A DNA stretch of 64,000 nt from Pogonophryne albipinna (lineage: Eukaryota > Chordata > Actinopteri > Perciformes > Artedidraconidae), in the NCBI GenBank assembly GCA_028583405.1, contig JAPTMU010000112.1, positions 448,001 through 512,000 on the forward strand, in the 5' to 3' direction. Below are positions 39,201 through 53,700 of the stretch, piece by piece. Each line of letters begins with the position of its first letter. Positions within the stretch are counted from its first letter, which is position 1. The notes beneath the pieces were generated by a model. That model had not been told where the DNA came from. It worked only from the letters and a program-made list of their open reading frames with translations, and ran no database searches. Both the position numbers and the translations under genes were made by a program.

Positions 39201-42200
39201 TAGCAATAACAACAAGAAAACCAGGCATCTTTTCCTCTTAATCGACACACATACATTGTCAACTACTTTAAAATCACCAGCAAAGTCTGTGAAAGTTTGA
39301 TTAGAGCTCAAGAAGCAGTCCTGAAGAACCATCATAGCAGGCAAGTGAAAAAGACAAACATATTTGGTCGAACAGGTTGTCTGTGACAAGGCAACCGGTA
39401 ATTGTTTGTGTAACACATCCAAACCTTTGCAGGGGATGCCCACTGCGGGTGTCAGAACAGACCTGAATCCAGTAGACTTCTCAGGATGAGTAGATATCTT
39501 CTCACAGTCCAAAACAGTTAATAGGCACAGCAGAATCACGATATGGGCCATTTTCCCAGACCAGCACACAGTATCCGCGATGTTCCTAGAGCAAAATCCT
39601 CCTTAGGACAGCAGCAAAAGACCGGTGAAAGCAGCAGCGTTGAAGCGCTTGGTTGTAGAGTGGCAAGGGGCGTTATGTATGAATGCAGCATGAGTGCTCG
39701 AGTTGACTGCCTGAACTAGCTCGCAGGCTTCGCCCCATTAATCAGAAAATCAGTATGACAAAAACATTAAACATATTGTCCACTTATATTGATAAAGATA
39801 GAGTTTGTTTAAGTCTTATATGAATACCGTGCAACAATGTTGATCCAGTCAGGCAGATTTTTTATCCTCAGTTTGAATTTCATTAAGCTTTGAGGACTGA
39901 CAACCAACACATTTGTGTCTATTGAAACACATACGCCATTTAAATCTTTTGTCACAAACATTGCAGCTGTATATTTCCTCTCCTGTGTGGATTCTCATGT
40001 GTTCCTTTAAACTTTCACTCCGTGAAAAATCTTTCTTACAGACTGAGCAGCTGTATGGTTTCTCTCCTGTGTGGACTCTCATGTGTTTTTTTAAAGTTCC
40101 ACTCAATGCAAAATATTTGGTACAAACTGAGCAGCTAAAGGGTTTCTCTCCTGTGTGGATTCTCATGTGTCCCTTTAAACTTCCACTCTGTGAAAAAGCT
40201 TTCTTACAGACTGAGCAGCTGTGTGGTTTCACTCCTGTGTGGATTCTCATGTGTCTATCTAAAGTTCCACTCAATGTAAAATATTTGGTACAAACTGAGC
40301 AGCTAAAGGGTTTCTCTCCTGTGTGGACTCTGTGTTTTTTTAAACTTCCACTCTGGGAAAATTGTTTCTTACAGACTGAACGGCTAAAGGGTTTCTCTGC
40401 TGTGTGGATTCTCATGTGTAGCTTTAACTCTACATTATGTGAAAAAGCTTTCATACAGACTGAGCAGCTGTGTGATTTCTCTCCTGTGTGGACTCTCATG
40501 TGTCTCTTTAAATGTCCACTCTGTGAAAAAGCTTTCTTACAGACTGAGCAGCTGAATGGTTTCTTTTCAGCACTACGTCGTGGATCACTGACAGATTTAT
40601 GTCTATTTTTCAGTGAGTTTGAGCCTGATGCAGGTTCTCTGGTCTCCTTCCAATCAGCACTGTCTTCAGTGTCAGGTTCAGAAGAGTCTCCAGTGTCAGG
40701 TTCAGAAGAGTCTCCAGTGTCAGGTTCAGAAGAGTCTCCAGTGTAAGGTTCAGAAGAGTCTCCAGTGTCGTCCTCAGTCTTTGGTTGTAAACTGCTCTCT
40801 GGATCTGAGTTCCTGGCTGGTTCTGGTCCTCGACAGTCATCTCCATCAGCTTCTGTTTCAATGTGTTCAGTTTGTCTTTGATGAGGTTGTGAGGACTGAG
40901 GTTTCTCTTCATCATCTTCACTCTTCACAGGGTCAGGAGTGAAAGTGGACTTGGTGATATCAGCCTCCTCCAGCTCCTGAAGCTGCTCTCCCTCCTGACT
41001 GATCCTGAGTTCATCCTGTTCCTGCTTAATGTGTGGGGGGGGCTCTGCGTCCTCCTGGTCCAGACTGGTGCTCCACTCCTGCTGGTCAGGGGGAACCTCT
41101 TCTTTAACCACCACCAGCTGCTGGATGTCTGCAGGAAACAGGAAACACACAGTCAGAAAAAAACTGTAAGTGTTAACATTTAAAAATCTAATCACCATTA
41201 AACCGGAGACATTTTTCAGCCCTAATAATGCCTTTGTTTTTATACTTTAACAATATCTTTCTTAGTCCCACCTATTGTGTATTTTTGTTGGCTCAATTCA
41301 CCTCACGTAGCACAGCCCCATTCCACTTCCAGTTAAAAATGAAAAGGGGTTATTTATTCTGGTTTAGCACTAGCTGCAATGTAAACAATGAATTGTATTT
41401 GGGATTGTTCACAGCTACACTACGCCTATAGAATGGTAATACTAAAAATATATTGTAGGGCCATACCTATACAAAACATGTGAAATTTTTTGCTTAAAAT
41501 ACCAAACAGATCACCCATTGTAGCCATGCCTCATACCCCTCTATTCCAGCCCTGTTCCAAAAAGGCTTATTCTGTGACCGTAGATTTAAATGGAACAGCT
41601 GCTGCTAGCCACGCCCCTTTGTAGCGTCATGCAGCTTTCCTCTGCTAAGAGTTTTCTACCGGGAGAAACTCAGCTAAACGCTGTCGTGATTAAATGCCAT
41701 ATTATGTTCCAAATCACTTCAAGCATTATTTCTGAAACAGTAGGAGCTCAAACCTTTTTCTCTCGCAGGGTTTACCGCAAGGACATTACGTTACACATAT
41801 TCTCTCAAGTAGCCTACAGTGTTAGCTCTGAGTGTTAGCATGCTTGCTAATGTAAACACAGACCATATTACTCGCGCTTGAAGTAATATGGTCGCTTGAA
41901 GCTTGGGAAGAAGTTGTAAATAAACATTGTTTGCTCGTAAAATCAATACAATTGACACAGTTTTAACCTCTTAAACCCGAGGGTCCCCCCAATGGACCCC
42001 TCCCAACATTTTTTTACAAGACTATGTCTCAGGGCTTCTTAACATTTATGAAACTATTAATGTTCCATACCCTTTTAACGGTAAGAAACTCAGCTAACTG
42101 ACAATATGAACCATTTTTAGCTAAAAGAAACACAAGAGTAATACCAAGCCTTTGAATTAACATGGAGCGAAAAAATGCTAACTAATGCTAACGGACTTTT

Positions 42201-44533
42201 GCACAACACACACGGTAGAAATGCCCTTACTTATCGTAACTGCACAAACAAGATATCGTAACTGCACAAACAAGATATCCGATTAAAGCAGAGACTCCAC
42301 AGATTCCACACATGTAATGTCATCACTGTACGACCCCAGATAACGGAATTGCAGTTTTATTGCTTATAGATTATCAGAACATTTCAAAGGGGACACAGCC
42401 ACATTGGATATTAACCTATGGATTAACTACATCATCGTTTTTATCGTTTTAATGCCATTGAAGACCAGTTTAGACCAGACAATGAGGAAGGTAAGCCGTT
42501 AGCCTAGCCTAGTACCTACTAGCGCCACTTGTTTTGATGTACGTTTTTGTTGATAACGTCGCGAGTTTGTATCTTTCAGTGTTGAGGTTGGCACCGTTAG
42601 ATTCTGTGTCTTTACGATCATAAACGATGTGTTGGATGTGCAGCTAGGATAAGTAATAAGGGAGCTAGGAGTGATTTTCGGTGCAGTAATAGGTTAGCAT
42701 TTTTCGCTCGGGGCTAATTCAGAGGCTCAGTTAGCATTGTGTGTTTTTTTTTTTTAAATATGAAAAAGATCAGTTAAATTAGTTTTTCCCCGTTATATGG
42801 ATATAAAATATTCATAGTTTATAAAATATTAAGGTTCCTTAGACGTTGTTTCCTGCAAATGACGCGATTTCGGCCCCGGAACCGGGTCCGTGGGGCCTAA
42901 GAGGATAACAGAGTATGTTTTTTATATTTTTTATTTTTTTCACAACAGTTGTATTTGGATGGAATGAATACCTATAGTGATAATTCTAAGAAATAAAATG
43001 ATTTTTACAGTGAAAAAGGTCAAATGGAACTGATGGTTCCCAAATTACCCAGAGGTGAGTCCGTCTGGACTTTATTTTTCTAAACCTCTCTAAAAAGGTC
43101 AAATTTCACTTGTTTTGCATCAATCTTGATACAGGGTACTTATATGTTATAATTTGGATTCCTAAAGCTTTTAGTCTACTAACCCATCATTCAAGGGTGG
43201 TTTTCACTATAAGTAATGGGTTTTTTTTAAGCAGACATTAGAATTTACATGTTTTTACTATGTTCCATCTGAATTTACTTTAAAATAAAAACATCTATAT
43301 TGATTCTGACACTTCTACATCCAACTCACAGATGTATCCTTGCTTTGAGAGAAAAGATTATTAATGTACCCCTTTTAGAAGTGAAGATATAGTCTTTGTT
43401 GTGTTAGTGGCATTTTCGAGCCTGAAACCTGAAAAACAGGCTCAGGGCTTAAGAGGTTAACACAACCGGCAGTTAAAAGAAAAGTGGACGAGCCCACGAC
43501 AAGTCTTTCAGCTTTAATGCCAAAATCAACAAAGTGTGATGAGGCATATATCTCCCTTAACATCTAATGTGTTCGGTGCAGAGATCTCTCTTTCTCTCTC
43601 TCGTCTGTGTGGGGGGCGGGGCATCTCGCTTCACCGCGCTGCAGACGCGCTGCAGCACCTTGCACACAGAGATCCGCCGGTGGAGAACATAGTGTTCAAA
43701 AGTGACAATGTAATCTACAGAGCTCGATGTGGTCAATGCTCGTTTGCCATAAGTATTTTCGCGGAAACACGAGCAATCTCTCAGTCAGCTGGCCAAAAGG
43801 CATCATATTCATACGGAGACATGCACCGTTTTCAACTTCCTTAACTCGGAGTTCTGTTGCCCCAATTACGTGTAAGGTGGGCGAAGTACTCAGAAGGAGG
43901 CCCGGACGCGTCTATCGTTTTTCCAACCCAGTTTAGATTTAACCACGCCCACTTCCGCATTACGCAAGGATCGACGTAGCTCTACGCGATAGCGTCATAG
44001 ACGCGACACACCCGCGAAATCTGAATCTGACAAGCGAAATACCGTCCTTTTAAACGCCGCATAATATACAATATACAATATAATAGTGCTTCTTTGTCAA
44101 TATGACTGACGACCACACTTATGCAGTGCTGAGGTAATGTTAATTCATCATTTAATATTAATTCCTGATGGATATAAGAGGGATACATTAGCAAACATCT
44201 GTATATATAGCCTATATATATAATGTTTCGTTTTTTTGTTTGTCATGTTACAGTCAACCCTTATTCAGAGTGCCTAATAAATGTATATATTTTTTTACAG
44301 TGCAGATTTTTTGGGACCATCGCACATGTGTGTAAGTAACAAGTACGCTGTATAATCTGCAACAACTGTCAGGTGGTGTTATTGATTATCTTTGCAAAAG
44401 AGCCCCCACCAATATTGATTTTGAAAAATATATTTTAATTGAAATGGAGCAAAAACAAAAGGGTAGAATTGATCATACCATAATATGTTATTATTGCAAC
44501 TGTTTTTATTATACTATATTGTTTTGTTTATAC

Positions 44534-44564
<31 letters not shown>

Positions 44565-44685
44565 CGTGTGTACAAATGAATTAATATAAAGTGTATATAT
44601 GTGAGTGTGTGTATAAATGAATAAATAAATGTGTGAGTACATATAAGTGTGTGTTTATATATATATATGTTTATAAATGAATAAA

Positions 44686-44727
<42 letters not shown>

Positions 44728-47700
44728 GGCTATTTATAGGGCTGTCAAACGATTACATTTTTTAATCAGATTAATCACAGTTTAAAAATTAATTAATCAT
44801 GATTAATCACCATTCAAACTATGTCCAAAATATGCCATTTCTTTATGTATATTGTGGGAATGGAAAGATAAATGAAAGAAGGCGGATATATCCATATAAC
44901 ATACAGTATGTTTATTATAACATTTTTCTGCATGTAAAAATGAAAGACAGCCCACACACCTATCAATCATCAAACCGTGGGGTCTTAATTCATTATGTGT
45001 TGATTTCTATCAACGGGGGAGTACTTCAGGAAAGTGTGGGGGGGGGGGGGGGGGGGCTAGTGGAGTACTTCGTGACCACAGAGTGTGAACGTTGTGATCA
45101 GCTGTTTTAGCGCAGTTCTCCAGTGAAGGGGGGGGGGGGGGGGGGGGGGAGTCACCCTCCGCAGCCGGTTGGCGTAGTTTTGGCACAATTCCGTTGTACA
45201 GACCGACGTTAACAGCAGCCCTGTCTGTGCACACGGAGACCGACTCTGTCGTCCGGTGATCTAACCGCCTTCTGGAAAAGCTTCACAAGTATGTCGTACG
45301 CAAATGCGCTTTGTGACACAAGTGACGGTATGCATTTCAGATTACGCATATAACCTGCGTACCAGTTATGTGCACCCCTGTACTACACATAGGTACTACA
45401 GTAAAAGTATTCTCCGTCGGGACTTCCTGCAACATTAAAATATATCTGTCATATGTATTATTGCTACATACACATTATATCGCAGTTTTAGTTTCGCCAA
45501 CTCCGTTTCTAATATGCAATAAGACTACAACATGCGTCTATGAAGTATTTTCGAGCTTTCCAATCCAGACGAGATCTCTCTCTCCCGTCTGTGTGTGAGG
45601 GGGCGGGGCAGTTTGTAAAGGTCTCCTGACTGTGTTACAGACTGTCATCCTGGTTAGTGGTTACTATGGGTTCTGTCTTCAGGACACAGTGTTGGATTTT
45701 TTTGTTAATTGGATGGAACTTGATTGGATTCAATATTAGAGTAATTATCTCGTGTGTGTTTGTTTAAATATATTTGGCCTTTTTTTATGTGATTGAATGA
45801 TTTACTCAAATAAAAAGGTTGATGAATTATCATCTAATGATTTGTATGATGTTTTATTTATGTTAAAGGTCACTTTGAATGATTTTATCTAATGATAAGG
45901 TAGAAAAACTAACATTTTATATTCGGGACGGTCCACATTAATTTATGGACGGCTTAGATTGTATTTCGGGACGGTTCCGGGAGGATGGTGAAAAAAGTTA
46001 GTCGAGAGCCCTGCCGCCTACATTGCGTTACGATAGATACTACCCCAGTTCCTAAACTGTAATGTAAATGTGCCATAAAGTGAGCCAGTCCTAACGAGGC
46101 CTAGCCATACCGAGCGAGGCCGTGTAGTGGAAATGCGCCATAAGTCTAAGTCATCTCTGTGGGTCTCAAACGGTTTGGTCACCATTTATGTTGTTGTGAG
46201 TGTGGACGGTCGGAGCATTTACAACGTTAGCTTAGCCAATCTCCATTTAGAAAACACGCATTTTAAAAGGTTTTTCGCCTGCCGTCTGTCTGCAGACTTG
46301 TCAAAGCATTAATTCATGGTTTTTACTAACCGGTATCAGTATGTTGTTACTTCGGCATCATTTTTGAAACTTGTATTACAATTAAATCACGGTCAAATAT
46401 GTTCATCTTGTTGTAGTTGTAGCTCCCTTGCCAGCGATTCTCTCTCTAGTTTAGCATACTCAGCCCGACTCAGCCTGATTGATCCTGGCCCTAGAACCAC
46501 GATTTTATGGGGCCAGAAAAACTGTGAATTAGGACCCGCTAGCCGGTACTAGGCCAAGTGGAAACGCAACCAAAAATGGGCACGGCTCGGCACGCTTAAA
46601 GCGAGCTCCGCGCTGCAGTGGAAACGCGCCATTAGAACCTCGATTTTATGGGGCCAGAAAAACTGTGAAATAGTACCCGCTAGCCGGTACTACGCCAAGT
46701 GGAAACGCAACCAAAGACGGGCCGGGCAAGGCACGCTTAAACCGCGTTGTAGTGGAAATGCGCCATTATTGTCCCAGCCCGCCATGCTCAGAAGTACTTA
46801 AGTAAAAGTAGTATACTGCAGGGTAGCTTGTGAATTTACTCCAGGTGTAACTCAAGTCTGATTTAAGAGTTGATCATATTTCACATCATTAATCCAGATC
46901 TGTAAAGTGACTAAAGGTATTAAATACATGTAGTAAAAGTACATCATTTACCTCTGAACTGTAGAGGAGCAGAATTACAAAGAAGTAAAAGAGGAAATAC
47001 TTAAGGACCTCAATATAAGTACAGTACTTGAGTAAATCTACTTACTACTACTACTACTACCACCAATGCAATGTTATGTGTGCTACCAGCCCATAATCCA
47101 CAATATACATACATATACATACATATATACAATCAATGTGAATTATGTTTCAAATTTGTTTAATTTTTCCCCTAAAAAATTACAAAAATAACTTATAAAA
47201 ACACTGTTAAAGAAGCGGATCGATACGCTGCATTTGTAATCGTTTCAATTAGGCCTCATTATTTCACAGTGGCACAGGATCATCTGCCAATCCATAATAA
47301 TATATACAATTATAGTTGGATCTTTTTGTCTTGTTATTATTAGCAGAGAAAATGTAATGTTTGTTCAACTATATACAATTAATTCCACCAATCTCGTGGG
47401 AACCGGATTAGGGGGGGCTCGAAAATATTTCCAATTACACAACCCCCTTGTGTAATTGCCCGACTGAAAACGGTTGGGAACTACTGAGCTAGACGACTGT
47501 ATACGGAGACGATAAGTTGGGACGTGTCACGTGTGCCGGAGACGCTAGGTTGGGACGTGTGCCGGAGACGATAGGTTGGGACGTGTCAAGTGTGCCACAT
47601 TTCACCAATGACGTCAAAGGAGCCAAATCCTGGATCTGCTCGTTTGCACCCCCGTTTTTTTTTGTTGAGATGTGGGTAAGGAGGAAAAGAGAGAGGGTTG

Positions 47701-50700
47701 TATTTTCAGAATATTTGAGTCTCCTTACACACCAGGGACACATCTTTATGTGTAAAATACATCAAAAAGTGCATTTTGCATACTAGGTCCCCTTTAAGTA
47801 AAAGTACTTACAAGTATTCTCAGAAACAAGTACAGCACCTTCTTATGTAAAAGTAATGATACTGCAATAAAATGTTCCCTGTCAGTGTTTGATTTATGAC
47901 GTTTCTTGATTATTGTCAGTGTCGCATTTTACTGTGTACATGTTTAAGGTTGCACTTCTATAAATGATGATAGAAGAGGGAACCCGCAATCTGAATACAC
48001 CCAAAATGTAAGTTTGTATTTCTTGTCTCAAGATGAAAAAATAAATACATACATTTAACAATGAATTAATCATTAAAAAATACCTTTATAATGGGGAACA
48101 TTAAAAAAAGGAAGAGATAATTAGTGGAACAACTGCAAAAGGAAACATTTATTATTTTATTAATTAAATATTTTCGACATTTATTTTGTAGATTACTCTT
48201 TGGTCAATATAATTGCATGATAATTCATTTATTAATTCCTTATATGTAATGTATTCACTTGTCTTTAAATCAAAGAAATTATTTTTCAGCTTGAAAAATA
48301 GTTGAAAGTGTTAACAAAATGAGCATTTTGCTGCATTGCTCACATGAACCAACACAGAACATAAGTGGGGGGGACAGAAACATGGAGAAAGGTACCAAAC
48401 TCTTACATGGACATTTGTAATCTGTTCCAGGCGTTGAGATTGACAAGGAATATTTGGAATGCTACTCTGTAAAGGGAATAGGCCTACCACTGTTAAAATA
48501 ACCTTATTTGTTTAAAATAAAAGTGCGCAAAAAACTAATTATATACTTTTTGTTATATTCCATGGAATGCTTATCTCGTGCCCTCATTGGTCATGTGCAC
48601 GTTCATGTGTGTTGGAGGAGGGGCTCTGTAAGGAAGTGGCAGATTTTTTCCGGCTGTGTATTTTCAAATTCTAGCGCACTCGAACTGGTTTCTCCAAAAT
48701 TACCTACCCCACCTTTAAGTTATAAGTTAGCAAAATGTAGCTAAATTAGGCTTAATACATTAATATGATTTAAGAAAAAAACAGCCAACATCACAGCTTT
48801 CTATCGGGTTTCATTTATCGTGTTGGAAGCTCATCCCTTAAAAACAGAAGTGATTATAATAACATGAAATATGAAGGGTCTATTTCAAGCTTGTTGTGTT
48901 AATAAGTTATTAGGCTTTTTTACATCAACTAAGATTTGTTAGAACATTTTATCAACATGAATTGACTGAATTTATTTTAAAAGTGAGCTTATTAACACAT
49001 GAATACTAGTGTGTAATATGGCTGAACATATATATTTAAGAAGTACAATATGAGAAAAGCACGTTTCATTTGTGGGCCATATTTCCCAAATACTTTTTGA
49101 ATTAGCTGAGGGCCGGTGTTACCGAATAAGATGTGGGCCGAACAACTGGTGATATTCTATAACGGTATAGGCAGATGTATCAGGGGCGTGGCCTTTGTCG
49201 AATAACCCGGAAATACACATTTCGATCGCTTCTTCTGTCGTTTACATAAATGTTTTGGTATATTTGGCTCCATAGGAACACTTTGATGCACATTCAGTAC
49301 CAGTGTGTGAGGTTGTGGTTGCGATGCCGATATGCGGACGCGTACAGCGAGGACTACAAAAAGACACATGAGGTGACTGGGGATGTCTGTTCAAAACATT
49401 GCAAGCTTGAATAAATCATTTATTTTCCCCAGACTTATTACTGAATATCATTCTTAATGTGATACCAAGTCCATCTGAGACCTGTGTATACCTTCTGACA
49501 GCCTCCGAGTGAAGCACACGTTGTTTACTCACAGTTTGAAAGCAGCGTGGAGAAGTCTTCAGCTGTGGAGCTGTGATCCGCCCAGGATAAACTGTGACAC
49601 GACTTCTGTGGCTTGTTGTTCTTGTTGTCAGTCTTATATTTCATGTATCGTTATTAATATGATGTCGAGTTGATTTGAGACCCGTTTATACTTTCATACC
49701 GTCTGTTAGTGAAACATACAGTCTGTCTGAGTTGTTTACACCCAACGGCAGCATGGAGAGCTGTGGTAAACAGTGATCCGCTCAGATTAAACTGTGATAC
49801 GAGTTCTGTGGCTATCAACCAGCGATCATCTTTAATATTAAAGACTACACACATTGATCCCTTATCAAAACAGTATTCTGCACTTTGCCACACTTATCCA
49901 GATAAGATGTGACTGTTTACTTGGGTAAATTTCGATACAGCAACACCGAATGACGAGGGTACTCACATAGGCTACGTTGAGAACTAGAAACACATATATT
50001 CATACTTTTTCACACTGTTGTCAACATGTTTTCGTTTCTAACTTAACGTTTATGCGTTTATCTATGTGGTCTTTGTTCTCCTGTGTTTTATCTATTTCTG
50101 TGTAACTTGGTAATATTAATATGAATTCCTTGTTATTGTTGTATTTCCATGACAGGTGATGATTATAGCTACTACATAACGAAACACATGGCCTGATTTG
50201 CATATGTGAACTTAATGTGTGCACTAGAATAATACGTAAAATGTCCACTTATCACAACGTAATGTAGGCTCGCAGGCTGATGAACTAGGATATGATCTCG
50301 GTGGGTCTTAATGATGCTCAGTCAGTATATACTATTTCAAAGCAAATGCCTACTGTAATATTTATATTATATGGCTTAAAGTGTGCATACATTCGCTCAC
50401 ATTATAAAAGTTGGTCGGGTTGAATTGTTCTGACTCTTTTAACAATGTTAATGTGAGAAAATAAACTGGGATGATAAATTACATCGTATTGATCCGTGGC
50501 TCACTCATAACGTGCATGGCACGAGGGATTTTTGCTATTGGGACTCGGGTTTGAGTACAATATGAACTTTTTTGTTATTTTCATGTCTTTAATATTAAAC
50601 ATGATCGCTGGTTGATAACCACAGAACTCGTATCACAGTTTAATCTTTAATCACTGTTTACCACAGCTCTCCACGCTGCGTTGGAGATGGGTGTAAACAA

Positions 50701-53700
50701 CTCAGACAGACTGTATGTTTCACTAAGACGGTATGAAAGTATAAACGGGTCTCAAATCAACTCGATATCATATTAATAACGATATATGATACAAATATAA
50801 GACTGACAACAAGAACAAGCCACAGAAGTCGTATCACAGTTTATCCTGGGCGGATCACAGCTCCACAGCTGAAGACTTCTCCACGCTGCTTTCAAACTGC
50901 GAGTAAACAACGTGTGCTTCACTTGTAGGCTGTCTGAAGGTATACACAGGTCTCAGATGGACTTGGTATCACATTAAGAATGATATTCAGTAATAAGTCT
51001 GGCAAAAATAAACGGTTTAAATGATTTATTCAAGCTTGCAATGTTTTGGTCACCTCGTGTCTTTTTGTAGTCCTCGCTGTACGCGTCCGCATATCGGCAT
51101 CGCAACCACAACCTCACACACTGGTACTGAAAGTGCATCAAAGTGTTCCTATGGAGCCAAATATACCAAAAGATTTATGCAAACGACAGAAGAAGCGATC
51201 GAAATGTGTATTTTCTGGTTATTCGACAAAGGCCACGCCCCTGATACATCTGCCTATACCGTTATAGAATATCACCAGTTGTTCGGCCCACATCTTATTC
51301 GGTAACACCGGCCCCCGGGCCGTAGTTTGGACACCCCTGGTTTAAAGTGTTAATGAAGAGTAAAGGGAACAGACCTGCTCTGTGTATCCGAAGCTGAGGC
51401 TGTAAAACAGCGTCCAGTAGTTTCTGGAGTCTCTTGTTCTCCTCTTTTGAACGAGACAGCTCCTCCTCGTACTCTGCTATCGTTTTTTCAAACAGAGCAA
51501 ATATCTCTTCAGCAGTGAGTCGCTGCGTCTTCAACGACAGCAGCATTTGGACTTTACTCATGTTTACTAGATCACCTTTTCCTGCAAACTCCGTTAAACA
51601 CACTGTTTATTTCTCTCCATCAAACTCTCAATCTGACTACTGTTGCCAACGTGTTTCCAGCTAGCATGCTAAGCTAGCTCCTATAGTCCGAGGTAAACGC
51701 TCCAGAAAAAAGAGCACACAGTCCATTCGGAGGTTTATCCAAACACACAGATGATGGATCAGTAGAGCTGGAGCTCACAAACGCTTTCTCAGGAACACAG
51801 AGAGAGAGAACCGGAGCGACGAGACGCCACCTGGACCCAGTGTGACTACACGATCTGAATTCCCGCCCGATCTTCTTCTTCTTCTCTCGTTTTTGACGGA
51901 TTGTAAACAACTTAAAAGGTGCATACCGCCACCTACGGTACATGAGTATGAATCATCATATCATTCCACTCTTTAACCTATGATCTAATCAAAATAAATC
52001 AACAAAAACATAAAATAAATAAAATAAAAATCTATGTTCTTTCCTGTTAAATTATTTTTCCTACCCCAGTTTCACTCAAGAATGTAAACTGTGCCTTTCT
52101 GGTAGCTCTTACTCCCTCTGCTTTTGTTCCCAAAACACCAACCACACTCCATTCCCTCTCTGCCTCTAAAACTTCAGCCTTTAGTTTTTCTCTATCCGCT
52201 TTATAGATGTCACAATGTAACAAGATATGTTCTACATCTTCTTTTACTCCACAGCTCCCACACTTGTTACTGTCACTTTTCCCCATGATATACAGCGTAC
52301 CATTCAAAGTCGTGTGATTTATTCTGAATCTAGCTATCGTGATTTCCTGCCTTCTGTTTCTTTCTTTATAAATATTAATTGTAATTGTCTTTTGTACTTT
52401 GTGATACTCTTTGCCTTTCTGGTCTTCCTCCCACCTTTTCTGCCAGATCTCCATCCCTTTTTTCTTAATGACTGCTTTTCCTTCTCCTTTTCCAAGTTGA
52501 ACTGGTAATGTTATTTCCTTTTGTAGTGCACTTTTTGCTCATTTATCAGCACACTCGTTCCCTTTCACCCCCTCATGTGCAGGCACCCAGCAGAACTGCA
52601 GATCTACCGCCTCTGTGAAGTCTTAACAGGCTGTGGTTAAGTTTTATGAGAATGTCTTCTCAGACAATTGTTGTTGATTGTATGCTTTTTAATATGGACA
52701 ATGAATCTGTGCATATCACCACCCTATCTGGTCTGACCTCTTCAACCCACTGTAATCCTATTATTACAGCAAGCATTTGTGCTGTATACACTGATAATTG
52801 ATCAGACGCTCTTTTTGAAATCGATATTTTAAAGTCTAGGATGTATATACCAACTCCAACACACTCTTCCTTGTTCTTCGAACCATCTGTGTACATGTTT
52901 AGGTAATTGTAATACTTTTCATTCAGGTACATACTTATATTCCCACTTCATTTATTTGCCACTCTTTTTTCCTTTCTACAATACTCATATCTATTTTAGC
53001 TTCTGGGAAAAGCCATGGGGGAACTCTGCTAAATGGGGTTGCTTTGGCAAACGTGATGGTCTCCACTCCATATGCCCTCGTTCTCTCCTTACTCGTCCAG
53101 CCAAACCCACGTCCCTGGAACTTTCCATATTCCCAGCAATCCTGTAATATTCTTTTTGAAATATTTTCCTCTCCACTTCCTTGTAGCCTGACCCAGTATG
53201 ACAGAGCATGTTTCTCTCTTCTGATCTCCAGAGGTGTCTCTCCTGCTTCTATCAGAACTGCATTGATAGGGGATGACTTTATCGCTCCAATACACAGCCG
53301 CAATGCTTTATATTGTATTCTATCTATTTTTAAAAGCGATTCAATTCAATTCAATTCAAAACCTTTATTTATCCAGGTAAAATCCCATTGAGATCAATGA
53401 TCTCTTTTTCAAGGGAGGCCTGAATGTGAGATGTGCGATGTTTTTGCTGCTGCTCCATACCCTATACAACCATAGTATATTGTGGACCTCATCATTGATC
53501 TGTAAATATCTTTTAATGCTTGTTTGTCTGCGCCCCAGTTGCATCCAGCTACAGCTCGTAATAGATTTAATACTTTTTTGCATTTTGTTTCCACTTGATT
53601 AATATGCATTTTCCATGTATATTTGCTATCAAACCACAGTCCTAGGTATTTGAACTCATTCACCTTTGTCATTGGACGATTATATAGTGTTAGCTGTTGG